This document shows, piece by piece, positions 23,569 to 36,127 of a DNA stretch of 64,000 bases; positions within the stretch are counted from its first letter, which is position 1; every line of letters begins with the position of its first letter. Origin of the DNA: Protopterus annectens (lineage: Eukaryota; Chordata; Ceratodontiformes; Protopteridae); the NCBI RefSeq assembly GCF_019279795.1, contig NC_056744.1, positions 1,512,396,495 through 1,512,460,494 of the forward strand, written 5' to 3'. The position numbers and the translations under genes are program-made. The notes under the pieces were generated by a model. It was not told where the DNA came from, made no database searches, and worked only from the letters and a program-made list of their open reading frames with translations.

Positions 23569-24230
23569 ATCTTAATTTCCCTTACTGCCTGTCAGCCATA
23601 AGCCTACCATGAGTGGTCAGCTCATTTATTCTCCCCTTCCCTGGGGAGAGTGATGATTATGGGATTCTGTCATGCAAACAGTCATTAGTTTTTTTTTTTA
23701 TTTCTTTGTTATAGCATTTCCTCCAGCAGCTGATGTGCATCCTCCCATATGCATGGGTTGTAATGCCTTTTATGTGGGCTTGTATGTTCCTATCCATGCC
23801 TCATGAAGTCTACTGTAAGAATTCAACTAGGCAAAGCCAAGCACACATCCTCAGCCCATGTACTGTTCCCCTCGCACCAACTGATCAGAGTGACTGTGGT
23901 GGCATAGTGTGGTGGGGTGAACGGGTTAGCTACCCCAGGTGCAAGATGATAGGGTAAGTGATCAAGAGATGCTTATCAACTGGTAGTGAGTACAGGTATT
24001 CCTTTCTGTATCTATATTTCTGAATGTCACTATAGAAATTAATTCAGATACTGCTTCTGTGGTCAGTAGTGCTGGACTGAAGCACTTTAGTGCTTTGTTT
24101 GTGGTATAAGTTGTAGCAAGCCACGTGCTGAAAATGTTACAAGTCATTTTTATAGAGTTGTAAAGGTAGAAAGAATAGTTCTGAAGCAAGGCCTTTTTTT
24201 CCTGCTTTTTACAGGGTGGAAGCACTGAAA

Positions 24231-24400
24231 CAGACCTGGCTTGCTCCTGAGGTTAAGATCACTAGCCAGATTGGAATGAACTTTTTATTTATTTATGTAT
24301 TTGTTCATTCATTCCCCATCTTAGATTTCAGGAGCACAGAAATGGGACCTGGCTTGCTCCTGAGATTAGCAGCACCAGCCAAATTGTAATGGACATTTTT
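24231..24400. repeat. Direct repeat pair, about 55 bp, spaced 115 bp
   Basis: Both copies share gacctggcttgctcctgag, followed by a similar ATTA/TTAA stretch and AGCCA.ATTG.AATG. Units start at about 24231 and 24346. Confidence 0.6.
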
Positions 24401-24930
24401 TTTGTTCTTCTACTCTTGTAGATAAGGGGTGCCAGATCTAGGAACAGTATGGGACACTAAGTGAGCCAGGTACAGCTCTACCAGTAGATAATGACATTGT
24501 AGTGTAGTGAGCTGTATGCTCACCTCCAGAATGAGCAGCCTCATGTTGGATGTCATTGCAACTATCCCTTGCCTGATCCTTCCAGTCCCTGTGCCCTTAA
24601 TCGATTTCAGGACATCTGGTTCATAGTCAGAACTTCTGCCTCTGTGCCACATAAACAAGCTACTAAATGAATATATTCAGAAGATGTAGGTGGTACCTTT
24701 GAGATTGCCCAAAAGTCACACAAAGATGCCTCTTATCAAGGATGCCCATATGCACACTGGAAACAACTTAATTCTCCTCCCCTGGATCCTAAGGAGGCAA
24801 ATGCATAACCCCAGATCAATAGAATGGTACTCTGCCTAGACAGTTTGCCAATCTCTATTTTCAATGGCATGCATGTTTCTTCCTTATTTGGCATTCAGGC
24901 TAGTGTTCACCTTTCTTCAGCATTTATCAG

Positions 24931-25130
24931 CATGCTGTTAGGTATGATGGGCAGGGGTCATCATTCATGGGTGTAGTAGGTAGGCTGCATTGGTTGTGCC
25001 TCCTCTCAACATACCATTAAAGGAGGTTGTCAAGAGTCATCATCATCAGTGACTGTTAAAGGTAAGCTGCAATAGTTGCACTTGCCCACAGCATACTATT
25101 AGGGATAATGGATGAAGGCCATTAGTCAAA
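24931..25130. repeat. Degenerate minisatellite, period about 80 bp
   Basis: Two and a half diverged units beginning CAT.CT.TTA at about 24931, 25010 and 25092, sharing AGGTA.GCTGCA.T.GTTG. Confidence 0.5.
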
Positions 25131-26422
25131 GTCAAAGTAAACTTTACTGTCATTTAGAACTACATATGTGTAGCCTAAATGAAATTTCATGCATCAGCTC
25201 AATTCTTGAGATTACAAAGGAAAGTGAAACAGCACCTACAAGTAGAGGAATAAACATAACTAACAAATACAATACTACCCCAATACATGCAAGAAAGAGC
25301 AGAGACATTTACCAACACTCATATATGAAAAGAATACCCTCCCCTGAGTTAAATTAACTACCCTATTTAAAGTAATAAAAAATACACTACAGACTGAAAT
25401 GTCCAAGTTATTTGTCTAATATTGCACTTGAGTGAGTTAAATAATACTGACAATGGATATAATAAGTAAATGTTGCACTTACTTGGAATATATGTAAGTA
25501 CATATTGCACAAATAAATAAAAATTGACTTATTATCTGTCCAGGCCCCTGAGACTAGTGCCCGAGTTCAGAAGTCTAATCACTGTAGGGTAGAAACTGTT
25601 ACTGAATGTTGTAGTCCTGCAGCGGATGCCGCAACACCTCCTGCCAGATGCCAGATGGTTAAACAGTCCATGCACTGGATGTATGTTGTCCTGTATTATT
25701 TTGGTGGTCTTTCAGATGCTTCTTGAAGAATAAAGATGTTGTGTCAATGGGAGATTGGAACCTGTTACCTTCTCTGCAACCCTCACCACTATTTGTAGCA
25801 CTTTCCTTTCTGTAACTGCATCTTCCAAGCCACACTGTGAAGTTGCAGGTGAGGATGTTCTCTATTGCTTCTCTGTAGAAGGTGGAGGGAATATGAGGAG
25901 GAAGCTTAGCTGTTTTCAGCCTTCTTAAAAAGTGGAGGCATTGGTGTACTTTCTTGACCAGTTGGCCTGGTGTTTCCTGATCACGAGAGATCCTCTGATA
26001 TGTGTACATGCAGGAATTTCATACTCTTAACCCTCTCCACACTCTCACCATTGATCCTGAGTACTGGGTGGTTTGTTCTCCTTTTCCTGAAGTTGATGAT
26101 AATCTCTTTGGTCTTGCTTACATTCAAGTCAAGGTTGTTCCCCTCACACCACCTGATCAGAGATGCCACCTCCTCTCTGTATGCCCTTACATCCTCCTTT
26201 GTGATGAGCCCCATGACTGTGGTGTCATCAGCAAACTTGATGATATGGTCAAATTTGTGCTTAGCATAGCAGTCATGGGATAGGATGGTAAATAACAGTG
26301 GGCTGAGAATACATCCCTGTGGAACCCTGGTGTTAATTGTGATGCACTTTGATGTGTTCATACCTGAACACATCCTTTGCGGTCTCTCAATGTGGAAGTC
26401 CAGGATCCAGTTACAGAGATCG
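25120..26422 (-). pseudogene. L2/Rex1-like LINE reverse transcriptase, 3' part
   Basis: The - strand RT fragment from 26373 to about 25550 reads TRVPQGCILSPLLFTILSHD, then the catalytic motif IIKFADDTTVMGLI (both Asp kept), WCEGNNLDLNVSKTKEIIINF and MKFLHVHISED. After a frameshift come the C-terminal motifs FLRRLKTAKLPPHIPSTFYR and, past 25659, a GRR-like segment and NSFYPTVIRLLN. This order is typical of the CR1/L2/Rex1 group of LINEs; I cannot say which clade. Its 5' part runs into the assembly gap. The 3' end is probably at the repeated gtcaaag string near 25124. Confidence 0.75.
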
Positions 26423-26922
26423 NNNNNNNNNNNNNNNNNNNNNNNNNNNNNNNNNNNNNNNNNNNNNNNNNNNNNNNNNNNNNNNNNNNNNNNNNNNNNN
26501 NNNNNNNNNNNNNNNNNNNNNNNNNNNNNNNNNNNNNNNNNNNNNNNNNNNNNNNNNNNNNNNNNNNNNNNNNNNNNNNNNNNNNNNNNNNNNNNNNNNN
26601 NNNNNNNNNNNNNNNNNNNNNNNNNNNNNNNNNNNNNNNNNNNNNNNNNNNNNNNNNNNNNNNNNNNNNNNNNNNNNNNNNNNNNNNNNNNNNNNNNNNN
26701 NNNNNNNNNNNNNNNNNNNNNNNNNNNNNNNNNNNNNNNNNNNNNNNNNNNNNNNNNNNNNNNNNNNNNNNNNNNNNNNNNNNNNNNNNNNNNNNNNNNN
26801 NNNNNNNNNNNNNNNNNNNNNNNNNNNNNNNNNNNNNNNNNNNNNNNNNNNNNNNNNNNNNNNNNNNNNNNNNNNNNNNNNNNNNNNNNNNNNNNNNNNN
26901 NNNNNNNNNNNNNNNNNNNNNN
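26423..26922. other. Assembly gap (500 N)
   Basis: Exactly 500 unknown bases, a conventional placeholder for a gap of unknown size. The left side is an L2-like LINE and the right side is in the middle of L1 copy D, so real sequence is missing. Confidence 0.99.
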
Positions 26923-29328
26923 ACCTTCATGGCGATATTCATTAATTACTGCTCTAATAAAAGAAAATAAAGATTCTCACTTATGTAGTTCATATAGACC
27001 AATCTCTTTGATTAATAATGATTATAAAATTTTAATGTCCATTTTAGTTAATTGATTCAAGAAATCACTAACACACCTTATCACTGAAGATCAAACAGGA
27101 TTCATTTATAATAGGCATACTCAAGATAACATTCAAAGAATTCTGACCATCATAGACATATTAAATAGGGATAATCAAGAAGCTCTTATAATCACCCTTG
27201 ACATTGAAAAGGCCTTTGACTCCCTGAACTGGAATTTTCTTTTAAAATTCTTGAATCATATAAATTCCCTAACCAATTTATTAACTTTATAAAAATATTT
27301 ATAACAATAATTTAGCCTATGTAAAATTAGGACCATTTACATCTGAATCTACTGAAATTACTAGGGGTACCAAACAAGGTTGTCCAATGTCTCCAGTCTT
27401 ATTTGCATTAGCAATAGAACCTTTTTTCCTTGAAAATTCATTCTAACCCTAAAATTAAAGGCTTTAATATATATATAATAAGTTTGAATTTAAAATAATG
27501 CTATTTGCAGATGATAATTTACTTACATTAATGAACTCAGGAGAATCTTTACAAGAATTAGAATTACTAGTTAAAAACTTGTAAGCAATATCAGGGCTTA
27601 AATTCAGTAGTTCTAAATCCAATCACATATTGTTAAATAAAAAAAAATAATGATAACACTAAATCTACTAAGAGTGGAATAGCTGGGAAACAGGCATCTT
27701 CTTTAAAATATTTAGGGGTTGTATTGTGTGCTAATATAGAATTAACTTTAAATACCAATTATAACAACATAGTGAACATATTAAAAACTCTTACAGAGAA
27801 ATTACATTGCTGTATCTATTTCTATATTACCAAGTAAAAATATTTTAAGATAAATAAATAGAATTATTTTAAAATTCTTGTGGTACCCAAAGAAAAATAG
27901 AATAGCTTTATCAAACCATATTAGACCATGGGAAATGGCAGGAATAAAATTTCCTTGCTTAGAATCATACATTAAAGCTTCTAATCTCAGAACAATATTA
28001 AATTGGATTGATCCAACATTTTCTTCAGCATGGAAATCCCTACATGCAACCATTATCCTAAATGAAAATAAATGAATAAAAAAATTACAACTAAATGATC
28101 TGATTAATAAATGTTGGTATGCACTTTGTGTCAATCTACAATATAATATTATTAAACCCACAAATCTAAATTATATAAATTACTTTTAGATGTTTTGTTA
28201 ACAAAAATATTGATATTAAACTATGGATATAACTACTATACCCCTTTAAAATTACAAAAAAAACTTTTTCAATAATATCAATGCAGATATTCTTAGTAAC
28301 TGAAAAGTGAAAACATTTACATGTTGGTATCATTGTATAATGAACTGGCTACTCTCGATAATAAAAATAAATTTATTGAAACTTTTAACTGTCATTGTAA
28401 CTAGATTGGTTAGTTTCCTCAACAGTATACTTCCATTTACTCAAGATCTATGTATAACAACAAAGAACTCTCCCCTTTCATCTGCACCCCACTTATAATT
28501 CTTACATGAAATCCTACATGAGAAAAATTTAACTCAAAACCTACAGTCATAATTAACTACAAAACTATTCCTAATCAGAAAATTTTAGACTTTATTGCCA
28601 GGGATTATACATTATCCAACCTCTGAAATAAACTAATCTTCTATACTCCATTAAATTAACTTAATTCTAGTAAGTATGGCAATTTTCTTGAAATTTTTGC
28701 ATAGAGCATTATATAATTCAAGAATTGTTAAAATTTAATCTTTCTAAGGAGGAACGTGGTTGGAGATGCCTCTAAAGTGTAAGCTGATTGGTCCATATTC
28801 TATAAATGTTAACCTATTTAAAAGTTAAAGATATTGAATATTTCCTTAAAGCTATCTTTAATGTGATTCCTTTGAACATAAATGATTCTATTACAATAAC
28901 AATAAAAAATAAATGTATTCTTGAACAATTTTAAGTAGTACAAAAATGCATCATCACAAGAATTTGGATGTCATCCTCCATTCCAACTATTATGACCCCT
29001 CATTACCTACTGATGAAATAATAGTATCAATGGAAATAAAAGTAAAAAAAACTAAGAATTTCTCCCAGGAAAATAATATAATCCTGGAAGAATGTTTTCC
29101 TTGACAAGACAAATGAACCAGATAGATCACCTAATTAATCAATACAGAAGCAAGAACTATTGAATATTGTATAACCCTTTGTTAATATTATCATATTCTG
29201 TATTCTTATTTGAGGCCTGTGTAAATTTTGTACATAGTTTATGATTATTTGTCATTTAAATTAGTAAATTACCCTGTTTTCTAAATTGTTATTGGAAAAT
29301 CAAATAAAAAATTTGAGTAAAAAAAAAC
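26923..29328 (+). mobile_element. L1-like LINE, copy D (ORF2 RT region to 3' end)
   Basis: The copy begins at the gap edge in the RT region (SWRYSLITALIKENKDSH) and ends with gagt plus poly(A) at 29315-29328. It shares with copy B the in-frame TGA after ILVN and the 78-base deletion near 27800 (B: 5235), so B and D are closer to each other than to A. ORF2 is fully degraded. The stretch 28350-29200 has many one- to four-base deletions against B that are absent to its left; see findings. It is followed by PLE sequence with the same junction as B and A. Confidence 0.85.
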
Positions 29329-29985
29329 ATTTTTTAAAAAAAAATTGACTCCATCTTGTGGATTGTTTTGGAATGACAAGTTAAATGGAGATAAAAATAT
29401 CGTTAATAGTAACCAACTTTAAAACATTCAAATACATTAAAAGCCATTAATTACCATATTAAAACATTTTTGAGTAGATACCTTAAAAAATGGTCTTGTT
29501 AAAAACTTTAAAAGTTTTCTTGAGGTAAAGAGAGGTTAGGAGTTGATTAAGTGTGATTAAAAATCATTGTGTTGAGTGGTTAAAGTGGTTAAAGTATCTC
29601 CCTTCATTATTACAGTTTAGCTGCCCTTAACTTTAAAAGGGTAGTTATAGATGTATGTTCATTCAATCCCGTTTTTTTATTGGCTTCCAGGGTGATCTGC
29701 CACCAGAGCTCCTTATATCCAATAGTCTCTTCCCATAGGCCACTCCGTTCATTTTTGTCCACTTTTTCCAGGACAAAAAATAAGTAGTGGGCATTGGTAC
29801 ATTCTTGGCTATGTTTATATAAGACATTAGTGTCCTTTTTGTTCTGTAAATCGTATGTGTGCTCATATATTCTTTTTCTTAATCTACGTTCAGTTTTTCC
29901 AATGTAAAATGCATCACATACCTGACACTTTGCCAAATAAATAAGGCCACTAGTGTCACAATTTATAAATTCTTTCTTTCCAATG
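29329..29985 (-). pseudogene. PLE family 1, copy D: 3' UTR and truncated GIY-YIG domain
   Basis: The - strand frame 29610-29985 covers EFINCDTSGLIYLAKCQVCD, FYIGKTERRLRKR and the C-terminus LKLRAAKL, very close to copy B. Going toward its 5' side, similarity stops at about 29985, just inside the EN domain, and L1 copy E begins. The 3' UTR joins L1-D exactly as in copies A and B. Confidence 0.85.
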
Positions 29986-32284
29986 CCGTGTAACATTCAA
30001 AGAATTCTGACCATCATAGACATATTAAATAGGGGTAATCAAGAAACCCTTATAATCACCCTTGACATTGAGAAGGTCTTTGACTCCCTGAACTGGAATT
30101 TTCTTTTTAAAATTCTTGAATCATACAAATTCCCTACCCAATTCATTAATTTTATAAAAAAATATTTGTAACTATAATTTAGCCTATGTAAAATTAGGAC
30201 CATTTACATCTGAATCTATTGAAATTACTAGGGGTACCAAACAAGATTGTCCAATGTCTCCAGTCTTATTTGCAATAGTAATAGAATCTTTTTCCTTGGG
30301 AATTCATTCTAACCCCAAAATTAAAGGTTTTATATAATCAATTTGAATCTAAAATAATGTTATTTGCAGATGATATCTTACTTACTTTAATGAACTCAGA
30401 AGAATCTTTACAATAATTAGAATTACTAGTTAAAACATTCTATGATATCTCAGGGATTAAAATCAGTAATTTTAAATCCAATGAGATATTGTTAAATAAA
30501 AAAACAATGATAACACTAAATCTACTAAGAGTGGAATAGCTGGGAAACTGGTATAGTCTTTAAAATATTTTGGGATTTTCCTGTGTGATAAATATAGAAT
30601 TAACTTTAAATACGAATTATAACAACATAGTGAACATAGTAAAAACTCTTACAGAGAAGTGGAACAAATTACATTTAAATTTTGAAGATAGGTTACAGCT
30701 AATTAAAATGATTTTGTTACCAAAGTACATTGCTTTATCTATTCCTATTTTACCAAGTAAAAATATGTTAAGAGAAATAAATAGAATTCTTTTAAAATTC
30801 TTATGGTACCCAAGAAAAATAGAATAGCTATATCAAACCATATTAGACCATGGGAACTGGCAGGAATAAATTTTCCTGACTTAGAATTCTACATTAAAGC
30901 TTCTAATCTCAGAGCAATATTAAATTGGATTGATCCAAAATGTCTTCAGCATGGAAATCCCTACATGCAACCATTAGTCTAAATGAAAATAAATTAATAA
31001 AAAATTTACAGCGAAATGATCTGAGCAATACATTTTGGTATGCACCTTGTGTCAATCTACAATATAATGTTATTAAACTCACAAATCTAAATTATATAAA
31101 TTATACTTACAATACTTTTAGATGTTTTGTTAACAATATTGATATTAAACTATGGTTACAACTACTATACCCCTTTAAAATTACAAAAAAAAACTTTTTC
31201 AGTGCAGATATTCTTAGTAACTGGGAAGTGAAAATTACATGCTGGCATCATTGTATAATGAACTTAGTTACTCTTGATGCAAAAAATGTAATTGAAACGT
31301 TTAATTTATAAGAATCAGATTGGTTAACTCTTAACAGTATACTTCCATTTACTCAAGATCTATACAGAACAATAAAGAACTCTCCCTTTATGTCTGCACC
31401 TAAATTTATAATTCTTATATATGGAATGCTGCATGGAGAACTTAGGTGGAAAAATGTAATCTCAAAACTATTCCTAATCAGACATTTTGGGACTTTATTA
31501 CCAGGGATTATACATTATCCTTAACCTCTGAAAATATAACTAATCTCCTACACTACATTAAATTAACTTCTAATTTACAAGTATGGAGAATATTTTCCTG
31601 GAAATTTTTGCATAGAGCATTCTACACTCCTAATAGAATTGCTAAATGTAATCTTTCTAAGGAGGTAACGTGTTGGAGATGCTCTCTAAAATGTAAGGCT
31701 GATTAATCTAATATCTTTTATAAATGTTCTCTCATAAAATATTTTGGGAAGACATTGGAAATTTCCTTCAAGCTATCTTTAATGATTCATTTATATTATC
31801 AGAATCTTTATTATTTTGAATATAAATGATTCTGTTACACTGAATAACAAAAATAAATATCTTCTTTGGACAGTAGCCAAAAAATGCATCACAAGAAGAT
31901 GGATGTCACCCTCCATTCCAACTGTTGAAGACTTCATGACTGTACTGGATGAAGTAGCATCAATGGAAATAAAGTAAAAGAACTATGAATTTTTCCTAGA
32001 AAATGGACTAATAATCCTTGGAAGAAGGTTTTATCCATTATTAGGACAACGAATCCAGATACGACTCCATCTAATTAATCAGTCTAGAAGCAAGAACTAT
32101 TGAATATTGTATAACCATTTTATTTGTTTATATTATTTGCTATTCCCATCTTTTCTGTTTGAGGCCTCTGTAAATTTTGTACATAGTTTATGATTATTTG
32201 TCATTTAAATTGTAAATTATTCTGTTTTCTAAATTGTTATTGGAAAATCAAATAAAACATTTGAGTAAAAAAAAAAAAAAAAAA
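29986..32284 (+). mobile_element. L1-like LINE, copy E, 5'-truncated
   Basis: The copy starts in the middle of RT (NIQRILTIIDILNRG, LDIEKVFDSLNW) and runs through FADDILL (about 30366), the thumb region, and the C-terminal Cys motif CWRCSLKCK (about 31671) to the 3' end gagt plus 18-19 A at 32265-32282. It lacks the 78-base deletion of B and D and is more diverged from them, so it is a separate insertion. Several frameshifts make ORF2 dead. No clear target duplication was found at its two ends. Confidence 0.85.
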
Positions 32285-32452
32285 CAAATATCAACCTGTT
32301 TCATCAACTCACCAAATGGAACAAGCTTTACAATGCTTCTTGCAGTGGGGTAAGTTGGCGTCTTGTACTGTTTTAGTGTTTGACAAGAGTGCGTGTCAGT
32401 CATTTGTGATTCGTAAGTCATGTCAAAATCCTGTCATTTAATATTAGAAAGT

Positions 32453-32499
<47 letters not shown>

Positions 32500-35400
32500 T
32501 TTTGCCAAGTTGTATGCTCACATATGCTAAGAACATTTACAGAGTCTGTTTTTATTGGCTTCATTAGACCTCTGTTTATTCTGCAAAATCTTACATTTAT
32601 AAAACCTTGACTGCACCCCAGAGGACCTGTCGTCAGTTAGCAGCATAGACACTGGAAGTGCTGGGTGGGGGAGCAGAGGCGAACTCTAGCTCACCATCCT
32701 GGGGAGAAGTAGGCATCTTGGCTGACTGTACTGGGAATATCTGCAAGAATGTGAGTGCATCACTAGCAGTATGAAGAGTCCTGCTGACCCTAATTGTCAG
32801 TGGTGCATTGATTGAGAGGTTTTGCATGCAAGGATTTTCTGATGACGTCTTGAGGTTAGTATAGTGGAGCTCGTAGGCTGCTGAATGAGTTGGGATAGAA
32901 TAGTCTGCAGGATTTGCATACTTTCTCATTCCCTATATCCAGTTCTCACTGCCACTGGGGAACAAATGAGGCAGAAAGGCTCCCACCCTGATGGAGGAAC
33001 AAATGGTTTGTGTGCCGGTAGGGGAGAGATTGTGCCAATCCTAAGAATTCAAAAATTAAAAAAAAAAAAAAAAAAAAATCTTACTCCTAGAGTTTCCAGT
33101 GCTTGCTTAGTGGCATTCATTCTGTATTCCTTTGTTATTAAGATTAGGTTCTGTTGAGCTACTGTTACTGCTACTTGCCAGATATTATTTTCAGGAGGGA
33201 TGATGATGAGGAGGAGGAGGTATATGCACACTCCTAATGCTGAGGCACCTCAGCTACTACTACTTATGGCCTTCATTCAAGGCAAGCTACCCACAATCTA
33301 TTGCCAGCTATTTGCTTTGATGTTCTGTGAGACTCCCCTGCTTTTTTATGCGTCTTCTTTCACATAGAGAGAGGATATAATTGGTTATAATGGTGATAGG
33401 ATTGGCCCTTTTGTGCTCAACTCTGAGCTAATTTGTTCACCTTTGGCTGCATATGCATTGACGTAACAGTAGTTGCATGCACACAAGTCCTCTGTATGTA
33501 TTAGAATTCAGCCTTCATCAGTTTGTTGACTTTTGATACCCCCCCCCCCATTTAATCCTGCACAAACCATGTGTACTCTTGAGTAACAACAACACAGTGT
33601 GACCGATTCTGAATTTGCAAGTCATGCCATGCTAGGATCTGTATGTTTTCTTTCAGGTCATTGTATTTTGTGTAGTGTATTAATTTTCTCATTTGCATGG
33701 TGTAATAATGAACTAGAAAGTTCTTTGTACCCATCATTTCTTTGGTTACTTTTACCTTTATTTCTTTTCAATGATAGTGGAGCAATGATTATACTTCAGA
33801 ATGTACATTTCTTTATTATAGCTATTTGACTTTTCACAGGTATAGGTAGAGATTCTTCCTGTTTACCTTTATGGTAGAACTTTTATAAATTGCTGTGTAA
33901 AATGCTCCCAATAATATGGACAGTTGGAACATGTTGCAGATCATCGGTGATTTGATTTGTTGTTTTGTCTGTGTTGAAATGCTCAAACTGTTTTCCTTTC
34001 CAGTGCAGATTCCAGACTATTGGAGGAGGCAACCATCTCCATCTGCAAAGCACTAAGTATGCCATATACTATCTACTTCAAGGTGTTTTTTTTTGGGGGG
34101 GGGTGGCATTTCCATTACTTGATCATTTAAAATGACAGCTAATGTTTTCTAGCCATCTGTATCAGTTGCTGAAAATCTCGACATACAGGATTATGCATTA
34201 GATTGCTTATTCTTGCATTTTCTGTGAAGCTATGATATATGTTAATTGTGTTTTTTGTTTTCTGACTTTATCTTGAGTTCTGGTCTTGTGTTTTTAATGC
34301 CCACCCATCCTTTTCAGCCTCTTCTGCATACCACTTTTGTGTCGAGGCTATATACGATACCACTGACTATCTTGGAAAGGTTTACTTTTTTGCATTTTTT
34401 TACCTGCCTTACCTTTGTGATGCCTTTAGCATGGATGGAGGCTGTGTTTTGCTTGTTAATATGTGCAACTTCCCAATTGTTTAGAGCAGATTTCGTACCC
34501 TCAAATATTACCATTTTGCTAGAGGCTACCATTTTGACTGTGTAACATAGTCTCTGTGCTTTCTACATTTCCTTGTAAAAGTATTTGTATGATTAAATAG
34601 TGAAGGTAAACTATCAAATGGTGCATCACTGATAATAGTAGATTTAGTTTCGGAGGCTTTCTGTGGTGGGTAATTTCTGGGATTTCTACTACTGATAATC
34701 CCCAGCTTGGCATCTTTCAGAATGTTTTCTAATTCTTGCACTAAGGAACCTACTTGCCTCAGGCTAACAAATGTGCCATACACTGGGTAAACAGAATGAT
34801 TACAGCCTCTGTTATACCCATTTATTTTCTGCTATTTGCACAGTTCTTGTTTTATTCCTAACATTTCCATCACAAAGTTGTAATAGTTAATGCTTAAAGT
34901 GTCAGATTTTAAGTGCTGTTGTGGTCATCAGATCACTAGCCAAGGCCAGCACTAGCAGTCTTTATATTGCCTGGGAAAGTTGTACAGTGGAAAGCATTGT
35001 TGCACACCAGTGCTATAGCCCAACCACCCTTTAGGAGATGAAGAGAAAAGCTTGAAAGCTACATCAACTCTATGATGATAGTAGTTAGTGGTGGGGTGTC
35101 CACAGTTTGAACTGGTAGGAAGGTTCATTGTGCAGTCCCTTATCACTGCCAAACCAACTGAAGTAGGTTAGGAATTGAAGGCAACACATGGGCATAACCT
35201 CTGCCCACAAAATATTTTTATGAATTAGTCTTGTGATCTGAATAGTATGGGTCTGTCCTCTGCAACTTGCAGGACTAAAGCCACAGGCATTACTTTAGCT
35301 AGGCAATCCAGATTTTCCCATACTACTTAATACCTTCTTCTGCCCCATAATGCAGCACACTATTCTGTTTCCAGGTCTTTGTTACTGCACAAAGTGCTTG

Positions 35401-35855
35401 TGCTCTGGTACCATCCAACTTGTCCCAGGCTGCTCTTAAGATATATGTATATTGAACAGTCGTGACTTATTTTGTCTTTGCGTTTGCAGTGTTTACTGAA
35501 ATTTCTATCAGCTGATTACAGATTTCCTTTACTTTTCTTGTCAGAGTTGCCATTAGAGCTGGGCCATTCTTAATGCTTCCTGCATTACTGTCTGATATAT
35601 TTTTCCTTCTGTAGCCTTTCCCCCCTTTTAAGACTTGTTATAAATAACAAAATAAATACATACATAAACAGAATTTGAATAATTTTCCTTTTTATTATTA
35701 CTGTGATTTTTACTGTTTACATTAATGACGTCTGCTAGTGAAGTTATGTTACTGTTTTGAGAGTGTTATTTTTACAGTGGAAAGTGTTCTGTTAATATTT
35801 TTGGGATAGCTCCAGTTTTCGATAGTTGAACAACTGTGTTGCATTAGTGAATATT
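32285..35855. other. Unannotated sequence, no gene recognised
   Basis: About 3.6 kb with no recognisable domain. It contains a TA microsatellite (32459-32495), an A run (33058-33078), GAT/GAG triplets near 33200 and a C run (33539-33549). Short open frames (for example 34246-34545 and 34526-34783) have no family resemblance I can see. It may be old decayed repeats or unique DNA. Confidence 0.5.
32459..32495. repeat. (TA)n microsatellite
   Basis: About 18 TA units. Confidence 0.95.
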
Positions 35856-35859
35856 TTTG

Positions 35860-36095
35860 CTCTTATCACAGAAAAGGAAATGAGAGTAGTAGTAATAACT
35901 GTCCAAGCATTCCAGGACTTCTGTCAGTGGGAGTTACAAACGTTAAGATGGACAGCATGACAGTTGTGTGGTACATTAACAAGCAAGGGGGAACCCAGTC
36001 ATACTACTTATACCAGGAAGCAGCAAGAGACAAGGAATTTTTTTGTGATCAGTGTTTGTTTGGAGTCTAATTTCTTGGCAGAAGTTCACATCAGG
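35860..36095 (+). pseudogene. Relic of a DIRS RNase H region
   Basis: Two frames together give TEKEMRVVVITVQAFQDF and, after a frameshift, KMDSMTVVWYINKQGGTQSY. These match the RNase H region of DIRS-1 (38880-39000: KKMLAVQNALTAFKDH, KMDNTTVMWYINKQVGTHSY). The fragment abuts the left end of DIRS-1, so it is either an older DIRS that was the target or a rearranged piece. Confidence 0.7.
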
Positions 36096-36127
36096 TGCAA
36101 GCTGCTATGTTGGCAGTGATACCTCAG

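Larger units (their letters stand above)
23290..25115. other. Unique-looking sequence with simple repeats, no gene seen
   Basis: No protein domain or element is recognised. It contains a TG microsatellite (23464-23568), a direct repeat pair (24231-24400) and a degenerate minisatellite (24931-25130). The open frame across the TG tract codes only for Cys/Val repeats and is not a gene. Confidence 0.6.

Noticed and set aside
23368-23601. Open frame through the TG microsatellite (Cys-Val repeat protein)
   Set aside because: Product of a dinucleotide repeat, with no other coding signal.
26285-27055. Long open frames across the N gap
   Set aside because: They are translations of unknown bases; no real coding sequence supports them.
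32459-32495. TA repeat as a promoter or replication origin
   Set aside because: A plain dinucleotide microsatellite with no associated transcript or motif.
33480-33520. CTGATGAAGG core on the - strand as a further hammerhead
   Set aside because: No stem II hairpin and no GAAA follow, so it is a chance match to seven bases.
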